NCBI GenBank assembly: GCA_002731875.1
Contig: PCCY01000038.1
Location: forward strand, 24,234 to 88,233
Source: Roseobacter sp.
GTDB lineage: Bacteria; Pseudomonadota; Alphaproteobacteria; Rhodobacterales; Rhodobacteraceae
Length of the DNA stretch: 64,000 bases
Reading direction: 5' to 3'
Both the position numbers and the translations under genes were made by a program. Shown piece after piece: positions 19,872 through 28,564 of the stretch; positions within the stretch are counted from its first letter, which is position 1, and every line of letters starts with the position of its first letter. The notes under the pieces were generated by a model. That model was not told the DNA's origin and searched no databases. It saw only the letters and a list, made by a program, of their open reading frames with translations.

Positions 19872-20513
19872 TCAGTCTGTCTTGCGCAGATCGGCCAACA
19901 CCTTCTTCCACAGATCCGGTGGCTGAGCACCGGGCACGGCATGTCGACCCGCCACGATAAAAGTCGGCACCGATGTGATACCCATTTTACGGCTGTGTGC
20001 ATCACGATCGCGGATGTCTTGAACGTCTGCATCCGTGTCCAAAAGCCTTGATACCAAAGACGCGTCCATCTCGATGACATCAGCGATATCGCACAACACC
20101 TCGGCATCTCCGATATCCCGCGCATCAACGAAATATGCTTTGAACAGCGCCGACACAGCGGCGGTCTGCCGTCCTTCGATGCCCGCCCAGTGAATAAGCC
20201 GGTGCGCATTCAACGTGTTCGGGGTACGCTGCATGGCTTCGAAATTGATCTTCAGCCCTGCCTTTTCGGCGTGCTCCACTACCGGAGCGTAGGCGCGCAC
20301 GGCGGCTTCCTTGCCGCCGAACTTCCCCTCAAGATAGGCCCGGCGGTCCATGCCGGCCTCGGGCATGTCCGGGTTCAGTTGAAACGGATGCCATTCAATC
20401 ACGAACGGATGATCGGGTTCGCTTTCCAACGCGCGGTCAAGATGGGCCTTGCCTATATAGCACCAGGGGCAAATCGGATCGGACATGATGTCAAGCTTGA
20501 TAGGATCGGTCAT
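19872..20513 (-). CDS. DsbA-family (FrnE/HCCA-isomerase-like) oxidoreductase
   Basis: A 213-residue thioredoxin-fold protein without signal peptide. The redox motif CPWC lies at residues 15-18 and the cis-Pro loop is in MGITSVPTFIVAGRHAVPGAQ. This places it in the cytoplasmic FrnE/2-hydroxychromene-2-carboxylate isomerase-like branch of the DsbA family. It overlaps the upstream acyl-CoA ligase gene by ATGA, so the two are translated together; whether they share a pathway is unknown. Confidence 0.85.
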   Translation of the reverse strand: MTDPIKLDIMSDPICPWCYIGKAHLDRALESEPDHPFVIEWHPFQLNPDMPEAGMDRRAYLEGKFGGKEAAVRAYAPVVEHAEKAGLKINFEAMQRTPNTLNAHRLIHWAGIEGRQTAAVSALFKAYFVDARDIGDAEVLCDIADVIEMDASLVSRLLDTDADVQDIRDRDAHSRKMGITSVPTFIVAGRHAVPGAQPPDLWKKVLADLRKTD

Positions 20514-22024
20514 TTATGTGCCTCATAGTTTGCGCGCAGGGTTCGACGCAACAGTTTGCCGTTGGCCCCCATTGGTAGCTCGGGCAGATGAATATAAACG
20601 CGCGGCTGTTTATACCGCGCCATGTTGCGTTCTGCATAAAGCGACAGTGCACTAGCGTCCAGAGCGACATCCGCCGTATAGAAAGCAGCGATGACCGTGA
20701 CATCCGCCCTGACGTTGACTTCACAGACACCCACGGCAACGATGCCGGGAAATTTGGCAAGCGTCTGTTCGACTTCGATAGGGGATACGCGGAACCCACC
20801 GGCATTCATCATGTCATCATTGCGCCCCAGATAAGTGATCTGGCCATCGTCGTCCATGATGCCCTGATCGCCTGTCAAGAACCACTCACCCTGATATTTC
20901 GACTTCGTCAGCTCGGCTTGTCCCAGATACCCCAACATCAATCCCGGATCGCTTTTATGGATCGCAATCGTGCCCTCGGTTCCCACGGCGACGGGACCAT
21001 CGGGGCCGATCAAGGCAACGCGGCGTCCGTCCTGGGGCCGACCCAACGTACCTTCACGGGCAGGGTGGTCCGGTGAGGCCGAGATAAAGGTCGAACATTC
21101 CGACATGCCGTAGGCTTCGTATATCTCGGTCCCGCTCGCCTCGCGCCATGCCTTGCTGACAGAAGCAGGCAGTTTTTCCCCCGCGCTCAACCCGTGTCGA
21201 AGGTCAGGTGCGTCGACCCGGGTGTTGCGTTTCAACATCTGGCGGTAAACGCCAGGGGCGGCTGCAAAGATGCTGGGCCTGTATCGTGTCATCAGCTCGG
21301 GCAGCACGTCGGCCGGGCTCCCAGCCGCGGGTATCAATGCCGTCGCCCCCCTGGTCCATGGGTCCATCAGCCCGGTACCCAACGTATAGGTCCAGTTGAA
21401 CGCGCCCGCGTGCATCATGCGGTCGTCCTCGCGCAACCCGTACCATCCATCGAACATCATCTGCCGGGCCCAAATTGCGCGATGCGCGTGCATCACCGCT
21501 TGCGGGGTGCCCGACGTGCCAGACGTATAGATGATATAACCCAACCGGTCCGGATCACCCATATGCCACTGTGCCGGCGGCAGTCCGCGCATCTCACGCA
21601 GATCATCGACGGTGCAAATGCCCGCACGGGTCGGACAATCGATGCCGGGGTCGCGCAGGATTACTTTCGGGTTCAACACATCGGCGATGCGTGTCACCTC
21701 CGGCAAGGTCAGGGCCGCAGCGGTGGGGACAGGCACCAGACCGACGGCCAATGCCCCCAGATAGGCCAGCGGGAAGTCGACGGTGTTTCCAAGGCGCATC
21801 AACACCACATCGCCCGGAACCAACCCCAGCTCCAGCAGCCCCGATCCGGTACCACGCACCGCAGCCTCAAGCCTGGCAAAGCTCCAATCCTCTGTCCCAC
21901 AGGGATCCACAACGGACAAAGCAGTCTTGTCGCCCAAACGTGTCGCGTGCTGCAATACATGGGCGGCCATGTTGAAAGAGCCGGGGCAGGGCGCATACCC
22001 TTCTGATCGCGAAATAGAATACAT
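20510..22024 (-). CDS. AMP-forming acyl/aryl-CoA ligase
   Basis: A 504-residue ANL-superfamily enzyme. The P-loop reads IIYTSGTSGTPQAVMHAH, with Gln where most members have Lys. Other motifs are normal: YEAYGMSECS, EWFLTGDQG, and the C-terminal catalytic lysine region GANGKLLRRTLR. The pattern resembles benzoate or acyl-CoA ligases. The substrate is not evident. It is coupled to the DsbA-like gene and divergent from the XRE-cupin regulator across 65 bases, which may control it. Confidence 0.85.
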   Translation of the reverse strand: MYSISRSEGYAPCPGSFNMAAHVLQHATRLGDKTALSVVDPCGTEDWSFARLEAAVRGTGSGLLELGLVPGDVVLMRLGNTVDFPLAYLGALAVGLVPVPTAAALTLPEVTRIADVLNPKVILRDPGIDCPTRAGICTVDDLREMRGLPPAQWHMGDPDRLGYIIYTSGTSGTPQAVMHAHRAIWARQMMFDGWYGLREDDRMMHAGAFNWTYTLGTGLMDPWTRGATALIPAAGSPADVLPELMTRYRPSIFAAAPGVYRQMLKRNTRVDAPDLRHGLSAGEKLPASVSKAWREASGTEIYEAYGMSECSTFISASPDHPAREGTLGRPQDGRRVALIGPDGPVAVGTEGTIAIHKSDPGLMLGYLGQAELTKSKYQGEWFLTGDQGIMDDDGQITYLGRNDDMMNAGGFRVSPIEVEQTLAKFPGIVAVGVCEVNVRADVTVIAAFYTADVALDASALSLYAERNMARYKQPRVYIHLPELPMGANGKLLRRTLRANYEAHK

Positions 22025-22089
22025 GGCTCATCGCTAGCCTGCGATGGCAGACGTTGCAAGCCAGATGGCGCAGGGATATAGGCGTCGTC

Positions 22090-22713
22090 ATGTCGAAGGA
22101 AGCACCGAAATCCATGATCCAGATCGCACGCGAAAGCGGCGCGACCGAAACAGCGCCGCCTGTCGATCTCGGCGCACGCGTGCGCGAACTGCGCAAAGCC
22201 CGCAACTGGACCCTGGAACAGGCGGCCAACCAGGCGGGCCTGGCGCGCTCCACGCTAAGCAAGATTGAAAACGGACAGATGTCACCCACCTACGACGCCT
22301 TGAAAAAGCTTGCTGTAGGGTTGGAAATTTCAGTCCCGCAGCTTTTTACACCGCCCTCCGCAGGTCAGATAAACGGGCGCATGGCCATCACCAAGTCAGG
22401 CGATGGAACTGCCAAGGCCACGACCACCTACGAACACGAGCTGCTCGCCGATACCTTGCGCAAAAAACAGATGCTGCCCTATCGCGCCCGTATCCGCGCC
22501 CGAAATGTCGAAGAATTCGACGGCTGGGTCCGCCATGATGGCGAAGAGTTTTTGTTCGTGCTGACCGGGGTGATCAAGCTTTACACGGAATTCTATGAGC
22601 CTGTCGAAATGCGCCGCGGCGACAGCGCCTACTACGACGCCACGATGGGGCATAACGTCGTGTCAACCAGCGACGAAGATGCGACCATCCTTTGGGTCAC
22701 TTCGCTCGCCTGA
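22090..22713 (+). CDS. XRE-family regulator with cupin domain
   Basis: A 207-residue protein. A helix-turn-helix of the XRE type spans about residues 28-82 (LRKARNWTLEQAANQAGLA, then STLSKIENGQMSPTYDALKK), followed by a C-terminal cupin (RHDGEEFLFVLTGVIKLYTE and YYDATMGHNV). Such regulators bind a small ligand in the cupin. Start at 22090 (MSKEAPKS). The adjacent divergent acyl-CoA ligase operon is the likeliest target, by position only. Confidence 0.9.
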   Translation: MSKEAPKSMIQIARESGATETAPPVDLGARVRELRKARNWTLEQAANQAGLARSTLSKIENGQMSPTYDALKKLAVGLEISVPQLFTPPSAGQINGRMAITKSGDGTAKATTTYEHELLADTLRKKQMLPYRARIRARNVEEFDGWVRHDGEEFLFVLTGVIKLYTEFYEPVEMRRGDSAYYDATMGHNVVSTSDEDATILWVTSLA

Positions 22714-22727
22714 CACGCCTCGGCCTC

Positions 22728-22749
22728 TTTCATTTTGCCTTTTAAACTC
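22728..22749 (-). repeat. dispersed intergenic motif, type II copy 1
   Basis: Minus strand: GAGTTTA, three bases AAA, then GGCAAAATGAAA, preceded by a CCCC-TTC-GGGG stem. It lies between the convergent XRE-cupin and substrate-binding protein genes. Confidence 0.8.
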
Positions 22750-22830
22750 TCCCCGAAGGGGATCGCGGCGCGCGTATCGCACAGTGTCTCGCGGCCGGGC
22801 GGATGCACACCGACAGTGCGCATTCTTCGC

Positions 22831-24651
22831 TCAGTCTTGCGGATCGAGCCACCAGACCTCAGGCATAAAATTCGGGCCATCGCCGTATAGGGGCACGTGT
22901 TCGGGGTATTTCAACGCCGAGATATGGGCGATGCGGTCTTCGGTGAATTGCCAGAACGGGATAACATAGCGCCCCGCCGTCAGCACCCGGTCCAAAGCGT
23001 GCGTTGCGGCGATAAACTCGTCGTTGCTCTTGGCGCTCACCATCGTGTCTATCAGCGCATCGATCGCCGCGGATTTCACCCCCATCAGGTTGCGGCTTCC
23101 GGGTTGGTCCGCCGCCTCCGATCCCCAATAGTAGCGCTGCTCGCTTCCCGGGCTCAACGACAGGGCGCGGCGAAAGATCGCCATGTCAAAGTCGAATTCA
23201 TTATTGCGCGCGACAAATTGTGCGTCATCCACGGCGTCGACGGTTACTGCAATACCCAACCGCTTCAACGCCTGGATATACAATTCGGCGATCGCCATGT
23301 TTTCAGTGCTGCCCTTGGATAGAAGGATGCTGAACGCCAGGGGGGTGCCGTCCGGGCCCCGCATGGTTCCGTCCGTGGCGCTATAGCCTGCCTCGCCGAG
23401 AGATCGCATCGCCGACCGAATCCCGGCCCTGTTGCGTGCCGACCCATCTGACACAGGCAGTGCATACCCCGCCACCGCGCCCGCGGGCAGCGTATCCTTA
23501 TAGGGCGACAGCAGATCCGCCACGCGGCCCTGCGCTGGCCCGGGAAGCATCGCCAGCGGGGAGTTGGAAAAATACGACGTGATACGAGGCTGTGCGCCAC
23601 CCGTCAGTGTTTCATTGATATACTCGAAGTTGAACGCGGCGATCATCGCATCACGTACTCTGATATCATCAAACGGTGCCCGACGCGTGTTCATTACAAA
23701 ACCGGTCATGCCGGACGGTTTGCTATGACGAAAGGTGGATTTGACGATGTCGCCGCGTTGCACCGCAGGGAAGTCATACTGCGTCGCCCAGGTTTCTGCA
23801 TTGAACTCGCGCAGCGCAGAAATCTCTCCGGCCTTGAACGCTTCGAACAGCACGTTCGCATCGCCATAAAAATCGAGCTTGATCTGGTCTATATTATGGG
23901 TGCCTTTGCGAAACGGCACATCTTTTCCCCAATACTCCGGATTGCGGGTCAGGGTCACCTGCTGGCCCGCCTCGTAATCGGTCACGGTATAGGGGCCCGA
24001 ACCCATCGGAATTTCCGCCAGGGGGGCGTTGGCGAAATCGTGCCCTTCCCACTGGGCCTTGCTGAGAATCGGCCGCATGCCGGCCAAGAGCGCCAGTTCG
24101 CGATTATCGGTGTTGAAGGTCATACGCACGCTGCGCGGGCCGGTCTTGGTGATGCTGCTGATCTGGGCGCGTAATCCGTGATAGCGGGGGTGCCCTTGGG
24201 TGCCCAAAAGATCATAGCTGAAGATCACGTCTTCGGGTGTAACCGGTGTGCCATCGGCAAATCGCGCTTCGGGTCGCAACGTGAACTCCACCCACGAACG
24301 GTCCTCGGGGGTTTCGATCGATTCGGCCAAAAGACCGTAAAGCGCAAAGGGTTCATCCCAAGAACGCCCCATCAAACTTTCGTGAGTAAAGAACGGTAAT
24401 TGCCAAGGCGCGGTGCCTTTGCGCACGAACGGATTGAGACTGTCAAAACCGCCGGTATTGCCCAATACGATCGAGCCACCTTTGGGCGCGTCGGGCCGCA
24501 CATAGGGGAGAGACACAAAATCAGGTGGGAGAGCAGGGGTCCCATACATAGATATCCCGTGTGAGGGTTCGGCACTGGCAACCCCCGCAAAGAGAATCAG
24601 TGAAGAAACTGCCGCAACCGCCCGACACATCTGGAAAAAATAATCGGCCAT
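22831..24651 (-). CDS. peptide ABC transporter substrate-binding protein (family 5)
   Basis: A 606-residue extracytoplasmic protein with a signal peptide (hydrophobic AVAAVSSLILFAGVASA, cleavage near residue 27). Family-5 (OppA/YejA-like) features follow: GGSIVLGNTGGFDSLNPF and FTLRPEARFADGTPVTPEDV. Proteins of this subgroup bind peptides or microcin C-like ligands. No permease or ATPase gene lies beside it, so it is an orphan here and would have to work with a transporter encoded elsewhere. Confidence 0.88.
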   Translation of the reverse strand: MADYFFQMCRAVAAVSSLILFAGVASAEPSHGISMYGTPALPPDFVSLPYVRPDAPKGGSIVLGNTGGFDSLNPFVRKGTAPWQLPFFTHESLMGRSWDEPFALYGLLAESIETPEDRSWVEFTLRPEARFADGTPVTPEDVIFSYDLLGTQGHPRYHGLRAQISSITKTGPRSVRMTFNTDNRELALLAGMRPILSKAQWEGHDFANAPLAEIPMGSGPYTVTDYEAGQQVTLTRNPEYWGKDVPFRKGTHNIDQIKLDFYGDANVLFEAFKAGEISALREFNAETWATQYDFPAVQRGDIVKSTFRHSKPSGMTGFVMNTRRAPFDDIRVRDAMIAAFNFEYINETLTGGAQPRITSYFSNSPLAMLPGPAQGRVADLLSPYKDTLPAGAVAGYALPVSDGSARNRAGIRSAMRSLGEAGYSATDGTMRGPDGTPLAFSILLSKGSTENMAIAELYIQALKRLGIAVTVDAVDDAQFVARNNEFDFDMAIFRRALSLSPGSEQRYYWGSEAADQPGSRNLMGVKSAAIDALIDTMVSAKSNDEFIAATHALDRVLTAGRYVIPFWQFTEDRIAHISALKYPEHVPLYGDGPNFMPEVWWLDPQD

Positions 24652-24730
24652 TTTCGCAACAATCCCGCTTTGCCCTTGTTTTATTAGGTCATCTCTTAGC
24701 GACGCAGGCCCGCCAATTCAAACTTTAAGC

Positions 24731-24759
24731 TTGGATTACGGCGGCGAATTGCGTATAAA
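24731..24759 (+). promoter_or_regulatory. promoter of the candidate sRNA
   Basis: TTGGAT (24731-24736) and TATAAA (24754-24759) with 17-base spacing, on the plus strand in the 317-base gap between the binding-protein gene and bdh. The predicted transcription start is near 24767. Confidence 0.65.
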
Positions 24760-24766
24760 GAACTCA

Positions 24767-24842
24767 CTGCTCGATAGGTTTCTTGCCTGTATGAAACCTG
24801 CCTCAATAACTCAACGTCCGCTTCGTGCGGACGTTTTTTTTT
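24767..24842 (+). ncRNA. candidate trans-acting small RNA, about 76 nt
   Basis: Begins about 7 bases after a good -10 box. It contains a 7-bp stem AGGTTTC (24776-24782) with GAAACCT (24793-24799), an unpaired CCTCAATAACTCA stretch, and a terminator ACGTCCGC-TTCGT-GCGGACGT (24814-24834) followed by nine T. The unit has no open reading frame of note. Promoter, stem, unpaired seed-like tract and terminator in under 120 bases is standard Hfq-type sRNA layout. It could instead be a leader that ends early ahead of bdh, since a further 126 bases separate it from that gene. Confidence 0.6.
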
Positions 24843-24968
24843 GTTTTAACGTGGGGCTAAGCCAAAAATGGCCGTCGGGTAGGGGTATCTGGGTCGATCC
24901 GCATTTAGGCGTTTTCTTTGCCAGAGGAGCGTTCCATTATGCAGTTGCAGAAAACACAGGAGAACACC

Positions 24969-25754
24969 ATGGCCCATACCATAGATCTTTCAGGAAAAAA
25001 TGCCGTTATCACCGGATCGAATTCCGGTATCGGGCTGGGTATCGCTTGGGCCTTGGCGCGGGCGGGTGCCGACGTGGTGCTGAATTCCTTCACCGATCGT
25101 GAAGAAGACCATGCGATTGCATCGAAGATAGCGACCGAAACCGGCGTCAACGCGCGCTATCTCAAGGCAGACATGTCCAAGGCTGACGAATGCCGCCAAC
25201 TGATCACCGACGCAGGGTCGTGTGATATTCTGGTCAATAACGCCGGCATCCAGTACGTCGCGGCGATTCCCGAGTTTCCGTTGGAAAAATGGGACGCGAT
25301 CATAGCCATCAATCTTAGTTCTGCGTTCCACACCACGGCTGTGGCGCTACCCATGATGCGATCCGCGGGTTGGGGACGGGTCATTAACATTTCGTCGGCG
25401 CATGGTCTTACGGCATCGCCGTTCAAGGCGGCATATGTGGCGGCCAAACACGGCATTGTCGGGCTGACGAAAACCACTGCGTTGGAAACCGCCCAGGAAC
25501 CGATTACCTGTAATGCGATCTGCCCGGGATACGTTCTTACCGATATCGTGGAAAAGCAAATTCCCGATACCATGAAAAAGTATGACATGACCCGCGACGA
25601 GGTGATCAAGAACGTCATGTTGGAGCGCCAACCAAGCAAGGAATTCGCGACGGTGGAACAATTGGGCGGCACCGCGACCTTCCTTTGTTCCAGCGCGGCT
25701 GACCAGATTACCGGGACCACCATTAGCGTAGATGGTGGTTGGACAGCGCTTTGA
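24969..25754 (+). CDS. bdhA: 3-hydroxybutyrate dehydrogenase
   Basis: A 261-residue short-chain dehydrogenase oxidising 3-hydroxybutyrate to acetoacetate with NAD. It has the cofactor motif TGSNSGIG, NNAGIQY, catalytic Ser in ISSAHGL and Tyr/Lys in YVAAKHG. The segments TDIVEKQIPDTMKKYDM and MLERQPSKEFATVEQLG match bacterial 3-hydroxybutyrate dehydrogenases closely. I chose the ATG at 24969, preceded by AGGAG. A patatin-like gene follows after 33 bases, a pairing that suggests lipid or polyhydroxybutyrate turnover. Confidence 0.9.
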   Translation: MAHTIDLSGKNAVITGSNSGIGLGIAWALARAGADVVLNSFTDREEDHAIASKIATETGVNARYLKADMSKADECRQLITDAGSCDILVNNAGIQYVAAIPEFPLEKWDAIIAINLSSAFHTTAVALPMMRSAGWGRVINISSAHGLTASPFKAAYVAAKHGIVGLTKTTALETAQEPITCNAICPGYVLTDIVEKQIPDTMKKYDMTRDEVIKNVMLERQPSKEFATVEQLGGTATFLCSSAADQITGTTISVDGGWTAL

Positions 25755-25787
25755 TCTCTCGGGGCGTCCACGGGACGGGGGATCGGC

Positions 25788-26819
25788 GTGACTAAAAAGC
25801 GTATTAATCTGGCGTTGCAGGGGGGCGGCGCACACGGTGCCTATACATGGGGAGTGCTGGACCGGTTTCTCGAAGAGAACGATCTCGAGGTTTGCGGAAT
25901 TTCGGGAACGTCTGCCGGTGCGCTGAACGGAGCAGCGCTGAAAGCCGGTATGGTGAAGGGCGGCAGGCAAGCCGCCCGCGATAACCTGGCCTGGCTTTGG
26001 GCCAAGGTTTCGGCGGTTGGCGATCTGCATCTGAGCGGGTGGATGGCCCCGTTTGGTCTGGGCGCGATCAGTCAGGCGATGGCATACAGCTTTCCCGTCG
26101 CGATGAGCACCGCAGTGACGCAGATTCTGTCGCCTTATGCCTACGGGCCGCTATACCGGAACCCGTTGCAGGATATCGTCGAAGCGTTTGACTACGATCA
26201 TGTCTGCAAGGTTCAGGGACCACGCTTTTTTGTCAGCGCGACCCGGGTGCGCGATGGCAAGATCAGGGTTTTTCATGGGGATGAGATCGGGCCGGATGCT
26301 TTGCTTGCCTCGGCCTGCTTGCCCACCTTGTTTCAGGCGATTGAGATTGACGACCCCAAGACCGGGCGACGCGAAGCTTATTGGGACGGTGGCTATACCG
26401 GAAACCCGGCGCTGTTCCCTCTGTTTTCGCGGGACCTGCCCGATGATATCGTAATCATCAATATCAACCCGCTTGAACGCGATGCCCTACCTACGACACC
26501 GCAGCAAATTCAGAACCGCATCAACGAGATCAGCTTTAATTCGAGCCTGCTGCGCGAACTGCGCGCGATCGAATTTGTCCAGCATCTGCTGGACCACGGG
26601 ATGATCCAAGAGGGTACGATGAGCCGCGTTCGGATCCACATGATTTCAGACGATGACATGATGTCACAGTTGTCTACAGTCACGAAATCCTTTCCCAATC
26701 CGCTTGTTATCGAAGCCTTGAAAGAAGCGGGCCGCGCCTCGGCCGACAGCTTTTTGCAAGGCGATATCGACCATGTCGGGGTGCGCAGCTCTGTCGATCT
26801 GGTCAAGATGTTCAGCTAG
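25788..26819 (+). CDS. patatin-like phospholipase
   Basis: A 343-residue cytoplasmic hydrolase. It shows the patatin oxyanion loop LQGGGAHGAYTWGVLD, the nucleophile elbow GTSAG (Ser near residue 43) and the catalytic Asp in WDGGYTGNPAL. It starts at a GTG 33 bases after bdhA with GGGG as ribosome-binding site. Bacterial homologues cleave phospholipids or, in some lineages, accompany polyhydroxyalkanoate genes. The end overlaps the convergent DUF502 gene by 8 bases. Confidence 0.9.
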   Translation: MTKKRINLALQGGGAHGAYTWGVLDRFLEENDLEVCGISGTSAGALNGAALKAGMVKGGRQAARDNLAWLWAKVSAVGDLHLSGWMAPFGLGAISQAMAYSFPVAMSTAVTQILSPYAYGPLYRNPLQDIVEAFDYDHVCKVQGPRFFVSATRVRDGKIRVFHGDEIGPDALLASACLPTLFQAIEIDDPKTGRREAYWDGGYTGNPALFPLFSRDLPDDIVIININPLERDALPTTPQQIQNRINEISFNSSLLRELRAIEFVQHLLDHGMIQEGTMSRVRIHMISDDDMMSQLSTVTKSFPNPLVIEALKEAGRASADSFLQGDIDHVGVRSSVDLVKMFS

Positions 26820-27561
26820 GCGGCAGTACGTCGTTGACACTGTTGGGCGGCAGTTCATGGATCGCGGTGCTGCGCGAAGGCGGATAGACCAGACCCGCTG
26901 AAATCACGAGTTTCGCGGCGTCCTCGACAGTCATGTCGAGCTCCATGACTTCTTCTTTCGGCACAAACAACAAAAAACCCGACGTCGGGTTGGGTGTGGT
27001 TGGAACAAAAACACCGATCAACTGCCTGCTCTCACCGGCGCGTGTTGCAATCTCTCCCTTTGCGGGGATCGAGATGAACCCGAGGGCGAACATGCCTTTG
27101 CGCGGGTATTCGATCATGCAAGCTGTCTCAAAGCTCCGCTCGGTCTGTGCGAAAATCGTTTCCGAAATCTGTTTGATCCCGGAATAGATTGTGCGGACCA
27201 CCGGTGTGCGGTTTACCAGACTTTCGGCAAAACGAATGAATGAGCGCCCGATAATCCCCTTGGCAAGCCACCCCACGACAATGGTGAAGAACAAGAATAT
27301 CACCACCCCGATGCCGCGCACGTTGATTTGCGCGGATGGGTCGAGCCCGAAATAGGTCTGGATCAACCTGTCAGGGTGATACGCGACAGGCACCATCGGA
27401 AGCACAATCCCGTCGATCCAGCCGATCACGGTCCAGATCAACCAGATTGTCAGACCAACAGGGGCAATAACCACCAGACCGGTCAGAAAAGACGCCCGCA
27501 ATCGCGCGAACATCGTCCGGCGCGGCGTGGGCATGGTTGGCGGCGTAAAAGGCGTATTCAT
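26812..27561 (-). CDS. DUF502 membrane protein
   Basis: A 249-residue protein with two N-terminal membrane helices (LTGLVVIAPVGLTIWLIWTV and GIGVVIFLFFTIVVGWLAKG) and a conserved soluble part: NRTPVVRTIYSGIKQI and GVFVPTTPNPTSGFLLFVP are hallmarks of DUF502. Function is unknown; the family is widespread in bacteria and plants. Monocistronic. Confidence 0.92.
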   Translation of the reverse strand: MNTPFTPPTMPTPRRTMFARLRASFLTGLVVIAPVGLTIWLIWTVIGWIDGIVLPMVPVAYHPDRLIQTYFGLDPSAQINVRGIGVVIFLFFTIVVGWLAKGIIGRSFIRFAESLVNRTPVVRTIYSGIKQISETIFAQTERSFETACMIEYPRKGMFALGFISIPAKGEIATRAGESRQLIGVFVPTTPNPTSGFLLFVPKEEVMELDMTVEDAAKLVISAGLVYPPSRSTAIHELPPNSVNDVLPPS

Positions 27562-27649
27562 TGCAGTTTTTGTTTTCTAACTAGTTAACAGGTCAGAGCT
27601 AGGGCGTTTGATACCCCGCTACAATGGAACGCCCCCATATAATTGAACT

Positions 27650-28564
27650 TTATGTGTCTTTTATTGCAAGAATTGTGGAAATTTCAGCCGCAAAGCGTGC
27701 GTTGTTGCGCACCAGCGCTATATTCGCAGTCAATGACCGGCCCTCGGTCAGTTCATAGATACGCTGTAACAGAAACGGGGTCACGTCCTTGCCTTTGACC
27801 CCTTGGGCATCAGCTTCCGCTTGGGCGGCTTGAATGATCGGGGCCAACTGGCCGACTGGAATTTCGTCTGCTGCACCAATGGGGTTCGCGATCAACTGCC
27901 CACCCCGTAACCCCATCATTATGCGGGTTTTATGAGCAGACGCGATTTGCGCTGCACTGTCCATCCGCAGCGGTGACTTCAGCGATGACGTTCTGCTCCA
28001 GAAGGCAGGAAAACTGTCTTGCCCAACCGTGATTACCGGCACACCTTGGGTTTCCAGCACCTCAAGGGTTTTGGGCACATCCAAAATCGCCTTGGCCCCG
28101 GAAGCAACCACGGTGACCGGCGTCTGTGCAAGCTCCATCAGATCGGCGGATATGTCGAAACTTTCCTCGGCACCGCGGTGTACGCCGCCGATGCCGCCCG
28201 TGGCGAACACCTCTATCCCGGCCAAGTGGGCGGCTATCATGGTCGCGGCGACGGTCGTGGCACCGGTGCCCTTGGTGGCGATGCACGCAGCGATGTCTGC
28301 GCGTGAAAGCTTGGCCACGTTGCTTGCCTGCGCAAGCTGAACAAGCTGACCGTCTTCCAGCCCGATATGCAGGACCCCGGCCACGACCGCGATGGTTGCA
28401 GGGGTGGCCCCGGCACCGCGCACATCGGCCTCGACCAGGCGGGCGACCTCGAGGTTCTGCGGATAGGGCATGCCATGAGTGATGATCGTGCTCTCCAGAG
28501 CGACGATGGGGCGGCCTTCGGCATGGGCTTTCGCAACTTCAACAGACCGGGATAAGGGGATCAT
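27650..28564 (-). CDS. psuG: pseudouridine-5'-phosphate glycosidase
   Basis: Cleaves pseudouridine 5'-phosphate to uracil and ribose 5-phosphate. The 304-residue protein contains the family motifs ALESTIITHGMPYPQN, GATPATIAVV, and FATGGIGGVHRGAEESFDIS. Its start overlaps the upstream kinase stop by ATGA; the two form a pseudouridine degradation operon. Confidence 0.94.
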   Translation of the reverse strand: MIPLSRSVEVAKAHAEGRPIVALESTIITHGMPYPQNLEVARLVEADVRGAGATPATIAVVAGVLHIGLEDGQLVQLAQASNVAKLSRADIAACIATKGTGATTVAATMIAAHLAGIEVFATGGIGGVHRGAEESFDISADLMELAQTPVTVVASGAKAILDVPKTLEVLETQGVPVITVGQDSFPAFWSRTSSLKSPLRMDSAAQIASAHKTRIMMGLRGGQLIANPIGAADEIPVGQLAPIIQAAQAEADAQGVKGKDVTPFLLQRIYELTEGRSLTANIALVRNNARFAAEISTILAIKDT

